Shown here: in pieces, positions 8,347 through 16,764 of the stretch | How the letters are laid out: each line of letters opens with the position of its first letter | Numbering within the stretch: position 1 is the first letter of the stretch | Assembly (NCBI RefSeq): GCF_014204975.1 | Contig: NZ_JACHMM010000001.1 | Location: forward strand, 434,001-498,000 | Origin: Jiangella mangrovi | GTDB lineage: Bacteria; Actinomycetota; Actinomycetes; Jiangellales; Jiangellaceae | Direction of reading: 5' to 3' | DNA: 64,000 nt | Notes under the pieces: model-generated | Databases searched by the model: none | Seen by the model: only the letters and a program-made list of their open reading frames with translations | What the model was told of the DNA's origin: nothing | Position numbers and translations under genes: made by a program

Positions 8347-9861
8347 GTGTTCCCCCCCACCCATTGCGCCGAGGTAGATGAACCCCGGCCCGACATCGTC
8401 GAACTCGATGCCGGCCGATCGCAACGACTGGTCCCAACCACCTGTGCACGCGGGGTCGGCGGCCTCGAACCCGTGGTCGGCGGTGAGCAGGATGACGACG
8501 TCGTCGGTGACGCCCAGGGCGTCGAGCCGGTCGAGGAAGGCGCCGAGCCGGCGGTCGGAGTCGGCGAAGGCGTCGCGGGCGACCGCCGACCGCGGCCCGC
8601 CTGCATGGTGCCCGGCGTCCGTGACGGCGCTGGCCCACCACATGAGGGCGGGCGCCGTCGCCGCGGACTCCCACAGGCTCAGCACCTGCTGCAGCCCGAC
8701 GTCGTCGGCGCGGGTGGCCCAGGTGTAGTAGTCGTCGACCAGGTGGGCGCGGTTGCCGAGGTACGGCGACGCGGCGGCGTCGGGCATCAGGTGCGCCAGC
8801 GCGGCTGAGCCGTCGCCGGTGCCGCTCTGCCGGATCAGCTGCATGGTCGAGTAGCCGGCGCCGCGGTCGGCCGGCTCGTTGACGCATGCCGTCAGGGCGT
8901 CCGGGCGCACGGCGGCGACCTGCTCGAACACCGTCGGGACGTCGGGACGCGCCCACTCGGGCCAGCGGTGCCAGGTGGTGGAGTCGTTGGCGTCGATGCG
9001 CCGGCCGGTCGCGCGGTCGAGGAACAGGTTGCCGAGCACGCCGTGCCGGCCGACGGCGGCGCCGGTGAGGATCGACGTGTGGTTGGCCAGTGTCAGGCTG
9101 GGGAACTCGGCGACGGCCCCGCCGGTCAGCGCGCCTCCGCGCGACAGCAGCCGGGCGACGTTCGGCAGCCGGCCGGCCGCGGCCTGCTCCAGCAGATCGC
9201 CGCAGTGCGCGCCGTCCCACAGGATCCCGACGACCCAGCGGGCGCCGCGGCCGACCAGCCGGTCGAGCACGACGCCGTCGAGGGGTGCGCCGTGCGCGTC
9301 GGACAGCCGGCCGTGCGACGGCGACGGGTCGACGCCGGCCAGCCAGGCGAGGGTGGGCCCGATGTCGCGCAGCCGGGCGTGGTCGGCCACCAGCCCGTCG
9401 ATCCGCACGCCCGGCCCGCTGAGCAGCAGCGGCGCGCGGGACTGGATGACGTCGAGGCTGCCGTGCTCGCCGTGGTGGCCGCCGAACTCCGGGAAGTAGT
9501 GCCGCGGGGTGTGCACGACGACGAGGTCGGGCGAGCGCACGGGGTCCGAGAACACCGACAGCAGCCGCTCGGCCGCATACGGGTAGGCGTTGCGCTCGTT
9601 CGGCGGCGACGGGTCGGCCACCTCGGACCCGTGTGGAAGGAACGCCATGGGGTCCTGGTCGGCGACGGGGTTGCGCCCGGACAGCACCTCGTCGGGCTCC
9701 CCGGGCCGCAGCCGCGCGGATCCGGCGGCGTTCATGACGACGACCCCGCGCTGTCCGTCGTCGTCCTCGGGCCAGGCCACGAGGTCGACGATGCCGGACA
9801 GTGCGGGGTCGGTCAGTACTTCTGCTGCTGCTGACAGGACGCGGTGACGACCGGAACTCAC
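8152..9861 (-). CDS. Alkaline-phosphatase-superfamily protein fused to a C-terminal zinc ribbon
   Basis: 569-residue protein. About residues 1-505 are a nucleotide-pyrophosphatase/alkaline-phosphatase-type metalloenzyme: ILWDGAHC provides a metal Asp, FPSLTLANHTSILTG the nucleophile Thr/Ser region, DAGHHAGG and LLTADHGFEA further metal ligands. It would hydrolyse a phosphate mono- or diester; substrate unknown. Residues 506-569 are a separate small actinobacterial zinc-binding protein (CAQC, then YYCDRC, ending RLDSAWW) joined in frame across a run of seven G on the coding strand (8352-8358). Start is GTG 9861 with no strong ribosome site. No signal peptide is evident. Confidence 0.8.
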   Translation of the reverse strand: MSSGRHRVLSAAAEVLTDPALSGIVDLVAWPEDDDGQRGVVVMNAAGSARLRPGEPDEVLSGRNPVADQDPMAFLPHGSEVADPSPPNERNAYPYAAERLLSVFSDPVRSPDLVVVHTPRHYFPEFGGHHGEHGSLDVIQSRAPLLLSGPGVRIDGLVADHARLRDIGPTLAWLAGVDPSPSHGRLSDAHGAPLDGVVLDRLVGRGARWVVGILWDGAHCGDLLEQAAAGRLPNVARLLSRGGALTGGAVAEFPSLTLANHTSILTGAAVGRHGVLGNLFLDRATGRRIDANDSTTWHRWPEWARPDVPTVFEQVAAVRPDALTACVNEPADRGAGYSTMQLIRQSGTGDGSAALAHLMPDAAASPYLGNRAHLVDDYYTWATRADDVGLQQVLSLWESAATAPALMWWASAVTDAGHHAGGPRSAVARDAFADSDRRLGAFLDRLDALGVTDDVVILLTADHGFEAADPACTGGWDQSLRSAGIEFDDVGPGFIYLGAMGGGEHMTTTGESRVSEAVPVTCAQCGTTAEDLPLTWVSSVERGRTLYYCDRCARDNLRSIEARLDSAWW

Positions 9862-9929
9862 GAGGACTGGTTCCCTTTCCCTTGCGGGGCTCGCCCCCGC
9901 GTGGGACCTCGCGGTCGGCTTTGGGGCAA

Positions 9930-9947
9930 GCCTGTCATCGGACAGGC
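9930..9947 (-). terminator. Hairpin after the whiB7 cluster
   Basis: GCCTGTC and GACAGGC pair as a 7-bp stem with a 4-nt loop, 15 bp beyond the stop of the small gene at 9962. It has no clear U-tract and is likely the terminator of the minus-strand whiB7 transcript. Confidence 0.45.
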
Positions 9948-9961
9948 GCTACCTCAACCGA

Positions 9962-10147
9962 TCAGTACGTGCGGCTGCGCATCGCGACGGCCGCGGCGGC
10001 CAGGTTCCTGGCTCGCTGCGCCGCCCGGGCGGCCCGCCGGTCCATCCGGCGAACGGCCAGCACGCGCCGTACTCGCTGTTCCTGCAGCGCTCGCTCGCGC
10101 TGCTCCGTACAGTGCGCACGCGCGAGGGCTTCGTTCATGAGATGCAT
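9962..10147 (-). CDS. Small Arg-rich hypothetical protein downstream of whiB7
   Basis: 61-residue, strongly basic, helix-prone protein (MHLMNEALARAHCTEQRERA...RSRTY). The frame is open further upstream (ATG 10237), but ATG 10147 has AGGAG at 7 nt spacing. An ATG three codons later (MNEALAR) is also possible. It follows whiB7 on the same strand by about 170 bp, and similar short Arg/Ala-rich ORFs accompany whiB-type genes in related genomes. Function unknown. Confidence 0.55.
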   Translation of the reverse strand: MHLMNEALARAHCTEQRERALQEQRVRRVLAVRRMDRRAARAAQRARNLAAAAVAMRSRTY

Positions 10148-10320
10148 CTCGGTGCTCCTGAAGTCTCGGTTCACGGTGGTGGAAGTGATCTGCGGAAGGT
10201 CTGGGGTGGGCGTCGCGGCCCGGAGCTCGGTCGTCATGTCGGTCCATCCATCGGGGTCATCGGTCGTCGGCAGCTGCCGTTGGTGCCCTGAACTCGTGTC
10301 TCGGCGTCGCGCTGGTCCCG

Positions 10321-10596
10321 CTACGCCGCGATCTCGTTCTTCCTGGGGCGGCCACGCGGGCGCTTGCGCGCCACGATGGCTCCGGAGACGAAGAGCTCTC
10401 CGCCCCACACACCCCAAGGCTCGGCCCGGTCCATCGCACCCGCGAGGCACTGTGCCCGTACGGGGCACTCCTGGCAGAGCAGCTTGGCGTGTTCGACGTC
10501 AGCCGGCGACTCGGCGAACCACAGCTCCGGGTCCTTCTTGCAGGGCATGGACTCGTCGGCCGCTACGGCACGGTCGAGAACGCTGGTCAGCATCAT
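10321..10596 (-). CDS. whiB7: WhiB7 (WblC) iron-sulfur transcriptional regulator
   Basis: 91-residue WhiB-family protein. The [4Fe-4S] ligands are C19 and the CxxCx5C set C41, C44, C50 (CQECPVRAQC); the sigma-binding turn is WGVWGGE. The C-terminal AT-hook RGRPRK marks it as WhiB7/WblC, the activator of intrinsic antibiotic resistance that works with the principal sigma factor. ATG 10596 is preceded by GGGAGGTGA; a second ATG follows directly. Position between uvrD2 and an ABC1 kinase matches mycobacteria. Expression is probably controlled by the uORF and attenuator upstream. Confidence 0.95.
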   Translation of the reverse strand: MMLTSVLDRAVAADESMPCKKDPELWFAESPADVEHAKLLCQECPVRAQCLAGAMDRAEPWGVWGGELFVSGAIVARKRPRGRPRKNEIAA

Positions 10597-10639
10597 GAGT
10601 TCGGTCACCTCCCTTCCTTCCGAGTCGGTCGAGACAAAC

Positions 10640-10676
10640 AAAAAGGCCGCGGATCCCGGTGTGGGGTCCGCGGCCT
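10640..10676 (-). terminator. Intrinsic attenuator in the whiB7 leader
   Basis: 14-bp stem (10663-10676 with 10644-10657, one G-U pair) and 5-nt loop, followed on the minus strand by TTTTTG (T5 at 10640-10644). It lies between the uORF stop (10700) and whiB7 (10596). A 7-bp hairpin CCGGTCT/AGACCGG (10685-10708) overlaps the uORF stop and could be the switch partner. Confidence 0.85.
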
Positions 10677-10699
10677 GGAAGGCGCCGGTCTGATCATGC

Positions 10700-10918
10700 C
10701 TAGACCGGTGGACCCCAGGTGCGGACGCGCACGCCGCGCTTGACCCCATCGACGAGGTGCGTCGTCGCGACATCGGCCTGCGGACGCACTTCACCCGTCA
10801 TCGGGGCGGTGACGGGCGCGACGGAACGCACCCGTGCGCTCTGGGAGACACCACGGAGGACGCGCTCATACGCGAAGCCGACACCGCACACAGACGGGTT
10901 CAGAGTCGTGATCTTCAT
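10700..10918 (-). CDS. whiB7 upstream ORF (regulatory leader peptide)
   Basis: 72-codon ORF beginning MKITTLNPSV and ending TWGPPV, with a strong ribosome site (AAGGAGGG, 9 nt before ATG 10918). It has no recognisable domain. Its place between a WhiB7-type promoter and an intrinsic terminator upstream of whiB7 matches the known mycobacterial and Streptomyces arrangement, where impaired uORF translation lets transcription read through into whiB7. The peptide sequence is probably less important than its translation. Confidence 0.75.
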   Translation of the reverse strand: MKITTLNPSVCGVGFAYERVLRGVSQSARVRSVAPVTAPMTGEVRPQADVATTHLVDGVKRGVRVRTWGPPV

Positions 10919-10998
10919 CAGGGCGTCCCTCCTTTCGGCGTCAATCCCGAGCCGGTCTCTCCGGATCGTGGGCACCCTGCATTGCAAGGTGCTCGGAC

Positions 10999-11038
10999 AT
11001 GCTATTCCGGCCCCCATGTAAGGGGCAACCTATTTTTA
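10999..11038 (-). promoter_or_regulatory. WhiB7-type promoter for uORF/whiB7
   Basis: On the minus strand: an AT-rich block at 11031-11038, then -35 TTGCCC (11023-11028), an 18-nt spacer and -10 TAGCAT (10999-11004). An AT-rich tract directly upstream of -35 is the known recognition feature of WhiB7-dependent promoters (AT-hook binding), implying autoregulation. The AT-rich block overlaps the TAA stop of uvrD2. Confidence 0.75.
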
Positions 11039-13129
11039 CGGTAATTCTTCGGCGAGATCCTGACACAGCCGAAGAACGTCCTCACCGTACCGGTCCAGCT
11101 TCGTGCGCCCAACCCCGGGGATGGCCGCGAGCTGAGCCTCGTCGGCCGGCTTGGACTCGGCGATGGCGATGAGGGTGGCGTCGGTGAACACGACGTAGGC
11201 CGGCACCTTCTGCTCCTGCGACCGCTCGAGCCGCCAGGCGCGCAGCCGCTCGAACAGCGCGTCGTCCATGGACGACGGGCAGCTGCCGCACCGGCCGAGC
11301 TTGCGGTCGACGGCGTCGACGAGCGGCGCGCCGCACACCCGGCAGCGCGCCGGCGCCCCGGACTTGCGGCCGCGGCCGCCGGCGCCGCGCTCGGGCCGGT
11401 GGTCGCTGCGGGCACCGCCGCCGGGGCGGACGCCGTCGAGGAAGCGGCTGGGCCGGCGGTTGCCGCGCCCGCCGGGCTGGCGGGCCAGCGACCACGAGAT
11501 GGACAGGTGCTCGCGAGCGCGGGTGACGCCGACGTAGAGCAGCCGACGCTCCTCTTCGATCTGCGCGGGGGTCTCGGCGTAGCTCAGCGGCAGCGTGCCC
11601 TCGTGGCAGCCGACGACGAAGACGGCGTCCCATTCGAGGCCCTTGGCCGAGTGCAGCGACGAGAGGGTGACGCCGTCGGCCGAGGGGGCGTGCTGGGCGG
11701 CCGCCCGGGCCTCGAGCTCCTCGACGACGTCGGCCAGCGTGGCGCCGGGCTTGGCCGCCACGACCTCTTCGGCGAGCGACACCAGCGCCGCCAGCGACTC
11801 CCAGCGCTCGCGGGCCTGGCCGCCGCCAGCGGGCGGGGCCGGCGACCAGCCGGCCGAGCTGAGCACCGCGGCCGTGGCCGCCGCGGCGTCGGGGGCATCG
11901 GGCGCGCCGTCGGCCGTGCGGACCGCCGCTCGCAGCAGCATGGCCGCCTGGCGCACCTCGCCGCGGTCGAAGAACCGCTCGGCGCCGCGGACCACGTAGG
12001 CGACGCCGACGTTGGCCAGCGCCTGCTCGTAGGCCTCGGACTGCGCGTTGACCCGGAACAGCACCGAGATCTCTCGCAGCGGAGTGCCGTTGGCGACCAG
12101 CTTGGCCACCTGGTCGGCCACCCACGCGGCCTCGGCGAGCTCGTCGGGGTGCTCGACGAAGGACGGCTTGGGGCCGGGCGGGCGCTGCGCCTCGAGGACG
12201 ACCCCGGCCAGGGCGTCGCGGCCGGGCTTGAGGACGGCGTTGGCGACGTCGACCACCTGGGGCGTGGAGCGGTAGTCGCGGAACAGCCGCACGACGGTGG
12301 CGCCGGGGAAGCGCTGCGGGAAGCGGACGAGGTAGTCGGGCTGGGCGCCGGCGAAGGAGTAGATGGTCTGGGCGGGGTCGCCGACGACGCAGACGTCGGT
12401 GCGCTCGCCCATCCAGAGGTCGAGCAGCTTCTGCTGCACCGGCGAGACGTCCTGGTACTCGTCGACCACGAAGTGGTGGTACTGCGAGCGCACCTGCTGG
12501 GCGACGCCGGGATGCCCGGACAGCAGGCCGACGGCGGCGAGCAGGATGTCCTCCATGTCCATGACGTTGCGGTCGGTCTTGAGGTCCTCGTACGCGGCGT
12601 AGACGCGGGCGACGGAGTCGGGGTCGACGCCGCCGACCTCGCGGTGCGCGGCCTCGGCCGCGGTGACGTAGGACTCGGGCAGGACGTTGCTGACCTTGGC
12701 CCACTCGATCTCGGACGCGAGGTCGCGCAGCACCGTGCGGTCGGTGGGCACCCGGCAGCGCGACGCCGCCGAGCCGACGATGGGCAGCTTGCTGGAGCTG
12801 ATCTCGGGGAGGTCGGAGCCGGTGATCTGCGGCCAGAAGTAGCGGGCCTGGCGCAGCGCAGCGGAGTGGAACGTGCGCGCCTGCACGCCCTCGGCGCCCA
12901 GCGAGCGCAGCCGGCCGCGCATCTCTCCGGCCGCGCGGGTAGTGAACGTGACGGCGAGCGTGCGGCGCGGGTCGAACGCGCCGGTGTGCACGCCGTGGGC
13001 GATGCGGTGGGTGATGGCGCGGGTCTTGCCCGTGCCCGCACCGGCGATGACGCAGACCGGCCCGGTGAGCGCGGTGGCGACCGCCCGCTGCTCGGGATCG
13101 AGGCCGGCGAGGACGTCGGGTGTGGGCAT
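11036..13129 (-). CDS. uvrD2: ATP-dependent DNA helicase UvrD2
   Basis: 697-residue superfamily 1 helicase. Walker A GAGTGKT is at residues 30-36; VVDEYQD (Walker B), GDPAQTIYSF, LHSAKGLEWD and VGVTRARE follow. After the motor come a cysteine cluster (CRVCGAPL and CGSC) and a C-terminal HRDC domain (about 615-690), the arrangement that defines actinobacterial UvrD2. It unwinds DNA 3' to 5' in repair. ATG 13129 (MPTPDVLAGL) is preferred over an upstream in-frame ATG at 13192 that lacks homologous sequence. The TAA stop overlaps the AT-rich element of the whiB7 promoter. Confidence 0.92.
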   Translation of the reverse strand: MPTPDVLAGLDPEQRAVATALTGPVCVIAGAGTGKTRAITHRIAHGVHTGAFDPRRTLAVTFTTRAAGEMRGRLRSLGAEGVQARTFHSAALRQARYFWPQITGSDLPEISSSKLPIVGSAASRCRVPTDRTVLRDLASEIEWAKVSNVLPESYVTAAEAAHREVGGVDPDSVARVYAAYEDLKTDRNVMDMEDILLAAVGLLSGHPGVAQQVRSQYHHFVVDEYQDVSPVQQKLLDLWMGERTDVCVVGDPAQTIYSFAGAQPDYLVRFPQRFPGATVVRLFRDYRSTPQVVDVANAVLKPGRDALAGVVLEAQRPPGPKPSFVEHPDELAEAAWVADQVAKLVANGTPLREISVLFRVNAQSEAYEQALANVGVAYVVRGAERFFDRGEVRQAAMLLRAAVRTADGAPDAPDAAAATAAVLSSAGWSPAPPAGGGQARERWESLAALVSLAEEVVAAKPGATLADVVEELEARAAAQHAPSADGVTLSSLHSAKGLEWDAVFVVGCHEGTLPLSYAETPAQIEEERRLLYVGVTRAREHLSISWSLARQPGGRGNRRPSRFLDGVRPGGGARSDHRPERGAGGRGRKSGAPARCRVCGAPLVDAVDRKLGRCGSCPSSMDDALFERLRAWRLERSQEQKVPAYVVFTDATLIAIAESKPADEAQLAAIPGVGRTKLDRYGEDVLRLCQDLAEELP

Positions 13130-13255
13130 CGCTCCATCCTGGCAGCCGGCACCGACAGGATGCGAGGCGGATCGCGCCGCGGTACGGAACAATCCGGACC
13201 GGCGCCGGTGTTGAACTGGCTGTCACGTCAACGATATGTCGAGAGCGGAGCGTCG

Positions 13256-13504
13256 ATGTCGCAGTTCACCATGTACAGCACCACCTGGTGTGGCTACTGC
13301 CGTCGGCTCAAGACGGCGCTGAACCGCGACGGCATCACCTTCCACGAGGTCGACATCGAGACCGACCCGAAGTCCGCCGACCTCGTCATGAGCCTCAACC
13401 AGGGCAACGCCGTCGTGCCGACCCTGGTGTTCTCCGACGGCAGCGCGCTGACCAACCCCAGCCCGTCGCAGGTGAAGGCCAAGCTCACCGCCATCGCCGG
13501 CTGA
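13256..13504 (+). CDS. mrx1: Mycoredoxin (glutaredoxin-like)
   Basis: 82-residue thioredoxin-fold protein with active site WCGYC at residues 11-15 and the cis-Pro region VVPTLVF. Mycoredoxin-1 reduces mycothiol mixed disulfides. It is divergent from uvrD2 (126 bp between starts), the same neighbourhood as Rv3198A in M. tuberculosis. ATG 13256 begins MSQFTMYSTT. It converges on nudC with 10 bp between stops. Confidence 0.92.
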   Translation: MSQFTMYSTTWCGYCRRLKTALNRDGITFHEVDIETDPKSADLVMSLNQGNAVVPTLVFSDGSALTNPSPSQVKAKLTAIAG

Positions 13505-13514
13505 CGGCTGACGG

Positions 13515-14444
13515 CTAACGCCAGGTGGCGTCCACCGGGAGCGGCCGGCCGTACCACCCCTCGACCAGCTTCCGGGCGATCGAGATGCCGCTGGGCGGAA
13601 GCACGTCGCCGCTCTCCATGGCGGCCGTGAGCTCGTCGCGGCTGAACCAGCGCGCCTCGGCGATCTCCTCGCCGTCCGGCGTCGGCTCCTCGCCGGCCGC
13701 GCTCGCGTAGTAGCCGAGCATGAGGCTGGACGGGAACGGCCACGGCTGGGCTCCGGCGTAGGTGCACGACGTCACCCGCACGCCGGCCTCCTCGTAGAGC
13801 TCGCGCACGACGGCGTGCTCCGGCGTCTCGCCCGGCTCGACGAAGCCGGCGAGCGTCGAGAACCGCTTCCCGGGCCAGGCCGCCGAGCGTCCCAGCAGAC
13901 AGCGCTCCTTCTCGTCGACCACCAGCACGATGATCGCGGGGTCGGTGCGCGGGAAGTGCTGCGAGCCGTCGAGCTCGCAGACCCGGACGTGCCCGCCCTG
14001 CTCGGAGCGCGTGGGGCCGCCGCAGCGCGGGCAGAACCGGTGCGTGGCGTGCCAGTTGGCCAGCGCGATGGCGTGGACGGCGAGCCCCGCGTCGCGGTCG
14101 CCGAGCGCCGCGCCGACCTCGCGCAGCGTCGCGCCGCCGTCGGGCTTCTCGCCGACGTGGACGGCGACGAAGGCCACGCCGTCGTCGAGCCCGAGCAGGA
14201 GGCGGTCGCCGTCGGGCGCGTCGGCCGGCGACACGAACCGCAGGCCGTCGCCGTCGACCGGCACCGTGCCGTCGCCGACCAGCAGCACCCGCGTGGCGGC
14301 GTCGGCCCACAGCGAGTCCAGCCAGGCGGCGTCGGCGCGGCGGTCGGCGGCGCGGTCGACCGTGGAGCGCGAAAGGGCGAGGGGTCCGGGCAAGACATAG
14401 GCCTCGTGCACGACCCACGACCCTACGCCGGATACGGTTTCCAC
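13515..14444 (-). CDS. nudC: NADH pyrophosphatase NudC
   Basis: 309-residue Nudix enzyme hydrolysing NAD(H) to NMN(H) and AMP. A zinc-binding stretch begins CPRCGG; the second half of the usual ligand set reads HVRVCELDG, so one Cys pair is incomplete. The Nudix box GFVEPGETPEHAVVRELYEE is intact and followed by the NudC signature AQPWPFPSSLMLGY (family form SQPWPFPxS). The longest frame starts at GTG 14444, only 2 bp from the divergent deoD start; GTG 14411 (VHEAYVLPGP) may be the true start. Confidence 0.9.
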   Translation of the reverse strand: METVSGVGSWVVHEAYVLPGPLALSRSTVDRAADRRADAAWLDSLWADAATRVLLVGDGTVPVDGDGLRFVSPADAPDGDRLLLGLDDGVAFVAVHVGEKPDGGATLREVGAALGDRDAGLAVHAIALANWHATHRFCPRCGGPTRSEQGGHVRVCELDGSQHFPRTDPAIIVLVVDEKERCLLGRSAAWPGKRFSTLAGFVEPGETPEHAVVRELYEEAGVRVTSCTYAGAQPWPFPSSLMLGYYASAAGEEPTPDGEEIAEARWFSRDELTAAMESGDVLPPSGISIARKLVEGWYGRPLPVDATWR

Positions 14445-14446
14445 TC

Positions 14447-15151
14447 GTGAGCACCCACATCGCTGCCGCGTCCGGCGAGATCGCCGAGACCGTCCTCCTG
14501 CCGGGCGACCCGCTCCGTGCCGAGTGGATCGCCAAGACGTATCTCGACGACGTCACCTGCTACACGCAGGTCCGCAACATGCTGGGCTTCACCGGCACCT
14601 ACCGGGGTCAGCGCATCTCGGTCCAGGGCACCGGCATGGGCCAGCCGTCGATCTCGATCTACGTCCACGAACTGCTCGCCGAGTACGGCGTGAAGAACCT
14701 GCTGCGCGTCGGGTCGTGCGGCGGGCTGCTGGCCGACGTCCGCGTCCGCGACCTCGTCATCGGCGTCTCCGCGGCGTCGGACTCGGCGATGAACGCACTG
14801 CGCTTCGAGGGCTTCCACTACGCCCCGACGGCGGACTTCTCGCTGGTGCGGGCCTACGTCGAGAAGGCCGAGGCCGTCGGCGCCCGGTACCACGTCGGGC
14901 AGGTCTTCAGCACCGACTCCTTCTACCACGACCGTCCCGAGCTGCGGGACCGGCTGACGCAGTACGGCGTCATGGCCGTCGAGATGGAGGCGGCCGCCCT
15001 GTACACACTGGCCGCGAAGTTCGGCGCCCGCGCCATGGCCGTCTGCACGGTCAGCGACAACCTCGTCACCGGCGAGGAGACGTCGGCCGAGGAGCGCGAG
15101 CGCACGTTCGCCGAGATGGTCGAGCTGGCGCTGGACTCCGTCTCGGCGTGA
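14447..15151 (+). CDS. deoD: Purine-nucleoside phosphorylase (DeoD type)
   Basis: 234-residue hexameric-type PNP that phosphorolyses purine (deoxy)nucleosides. Motifs: LLPGDPLRAEWIA at the N-terminus, GTGMGQPSISIY, RVGSCGGL for phosphate/substrate binding, VEMEAAALY and the active-site SDN (TVSDNLVTGE). GTG 14447 gives MSTHIAAASGEIAETV, the standard start. The stop overlaps the next gene's GTG by 3 bases (GTGA), so it is coupled to the EEP phosphatase. Confidence 0.93.
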   Translation: MSTHIAAASGEIAETVLLPGDPLRAEWIAKTYLDDVTCYTQVRNMLGFTGTYRGQRISVQGTGMGQPSISIYVHELLAEYGVKNLLRVGSCGGLLADVRVRDLVIGVSAASDSAMNALRFEGFHYAPTADFSLVRAYVEKAEAVGARYHVGQVFSTDSFYHDRPELRDRLTQYGVMAVEMEAAALYTLAAKFGARAMAVCTVSDNLVTGEETSAEERERTFAEMVELALDSVSA

Positions 15152-16152
15152 CACCGCGCGGCTGGGCGTGGCCGGCCGGATCGGCCGCGGCGGCCGCGCT
15201 GCTCGCGGTGCTGGTGGTCTGGCCGCAGGCGTTCGGCATGGCCGGCGTCTACGGCCCGGCCCAGGTGGTGGCGCTGCGCGGCCTGACGGTGGTCGCCGGC
15301 GGTGCCGCCGCCGTGGGCGTCGCCGTGCTGGCGCTGGTCGTCCGGCCGGCCCGGTGGCCGCTGGCGGCGGTCGCCGGGGTCGTCGCCGTCGCGACGGTGT
15401 TCTCGGCCGGCGTGCTGTGGTCGCGGGGCGTCTGGTCCGACCGGATCACGTCGGCCGCGTCGTCGACGTCCGGCGAGGGCGAGGTGCAGGTGCTCGCCTT
15501 CAACACCCTGTACGACGGCGCCGGCCCGGAGGTCGTGGCCGGCCTGATCACGACCTACGGCGCCGACGTGGTCGTGCTGCCGGAGACCTCCGCGGAGACG
15601 ACGTCGCGCGCCGCGACACTGGCGGGTGGTGGCTTCCAGGTCTTCCACCACCAGGTCGACGCCGGCATCACCTCGGCGACGGGGCTGCTGGTGGCGACGT
15701 CGCTGGGGACGTACGGCGAGCCGCGGCCGGACCCGTCCGGCGGGCTCGGCTCGTTCACCGTCCGGCCGGAGCCGGGCTCGGACGGCCCGCCGATCACCGC
15801 CGTGCACGCCTGGCCGCCCACCGGCGACGCGATGGCCCGCTGGCGCGACGACACCGTCTGGGCCGTGCGCCGGTGCAAGGGCGCCGAGGGCTCGATCGTC
15901 GCCGGCGACTTCAACGCGACGCTGGACCACCCGGCGCTGCGCTCGCTGGCGCCGTGCGCCGACGCCGCGGCCGAACGCGACGCTGCCGCCGTCGGCACCT
16001 GGCCGGCGACCTGGCCGTGGTGGGCGGGCGCGCCCATCGACCACGTGCTCGCCGACGCGCGGGCCTGGGAGGTCGTGTCGTTCAGCGTGCTCGGCGCCGC
16101 CGGCGGCAGCGACCACCGGCCGGTGCTGGCGGTGCTGCGCCCGGCGGGCTAG
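15148..16152 (+). CDS. Membrane-anchored endonuclease/exonuclease/phosphatase family protein
   Basis: 334 residues. Three hydrophobic segments occupy about residues 1-100, followed by an extracytoplasmic EEP domain with AFNTLYDG (Asn), LPET (Glu), AGDFNATLDH and GSDHRPV. These are the metal and catalytic residues of the DNase I-like fold; the substrate may be a phosphoester or nucleic acid outside the membrane. GTG 15148 overlaps the deoD stop. Similar proteins are common and uncharacterised in actinobacteria. Confidence 0.82.
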   Translation: MTPRGWAWPAGSAAAAALLAVLVVWPQAFGMAGVYGPAQVVALRGLTVVAGGAAAVGVAVLALVVRPARWPLAAVAGVVAVATVFSAGVLWSRGVWSDRITSAASSTSGEGEVQVLAFNTLYDGAGPEVVAGLITTYGADVVVLPETSAETTSRAATLAGGGFQVFHHQVDAGITSATGLLVATSLGTYGEPRPDPSGGLGSFTVRPEPGSDGPPITAVHAWPPTGDAMARWRDDTVWAVRRCKGAEGSIVAGDFNATLDHPALRSLAPCADAAAERDAAAVGTWPATWPWWAGAPIDHVLADARAWEVVSFSVLGAAGGSDHRPVLAVLRPAG

Positions 16153-16251
16153 AAGATTCTTCGAACTTCTTCGCTCGAGGTGTCGAGAACGGCGAACCGG
16201 CTCCGTCCCCGGGGTACGAGTGGCCACGAGGGCCACCCGCCGACGGGAGTG

Positions 16252-16749
16252 ATGACAGTGCAGCCGAACCAGATCACCGAGATCCTGAACCGCCCGTACA
16301 GCCAGGAGCTGCTGGCCCGCGACATCGCCCGGCTGGCCTACGTCGCCGCCGACGGCACCCCCCGCGTCGTCCCCATCGGGTTCTCCTGGAACGGCACCGA
16401 GGTCGTCATGTGCACGTCGACGAACGCCGCGAAGCTGGACGCACTGCGCCGCAACCCGGCCGTCGCGCTGACCATCGACACCGAGGTGCACCCGCCGAAG
16501 GTGCTGCTGATCCGCGGCACGGCCGAGCTGGACGTCGTCGACGGCATCCCGGACGAGTACATGGAGATGAACAGCACCTACCAGATGACGCCCGAGCAGC
16601 GCGTCGAGTGGGAGGCCGGTGTCCGGGCCCTGTACGACCAGATGGTGCGGGTCGTGGTGACCCCGACGTGGGTGAAACTGATCGACTTCGAGACCACCCT
16701 GCCCAGCAACGTCGAGGAGCTCGTCGCTCGGAAGGCCGGGCAGGCCTGA
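16252..16749 (+). CDS. PPOX-class flavin/F420-binding split-barrel protein
   Basis: 165-residue split-barrel protein of the pyridoxamine-phosphate-oxidase superfamily. It contains ARLAYVAADGTPRVVPIGF and NPAVALTID strands typical of the fold; FMN and F420 use cannot be told apart by eye. ATG 16252 (MTVQPNQITE) has GGGAG close upstream. It is followed after 15 bp by the YciI/DGPF gene and the ECF sigma factor, so the three look co-transcribed. Confidence 0.8.
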   Translation: MTVQPNQITEILNRPYSQELLARDIARLAYVAADGTPRVVPIGFSWNGTEVVMCTSTNAAKLDALRRNPAVALTIDTEVHPPKVLLIRGTAELDVVDGIPDEYMEMNSTYQMTPEQRVEWEAGVRALYDQMVRVVVTPTWVKLIDFETTLPSNVEELVARKAGQA

Positions 16750-16764
16750 CCAGGAAGGATCACC

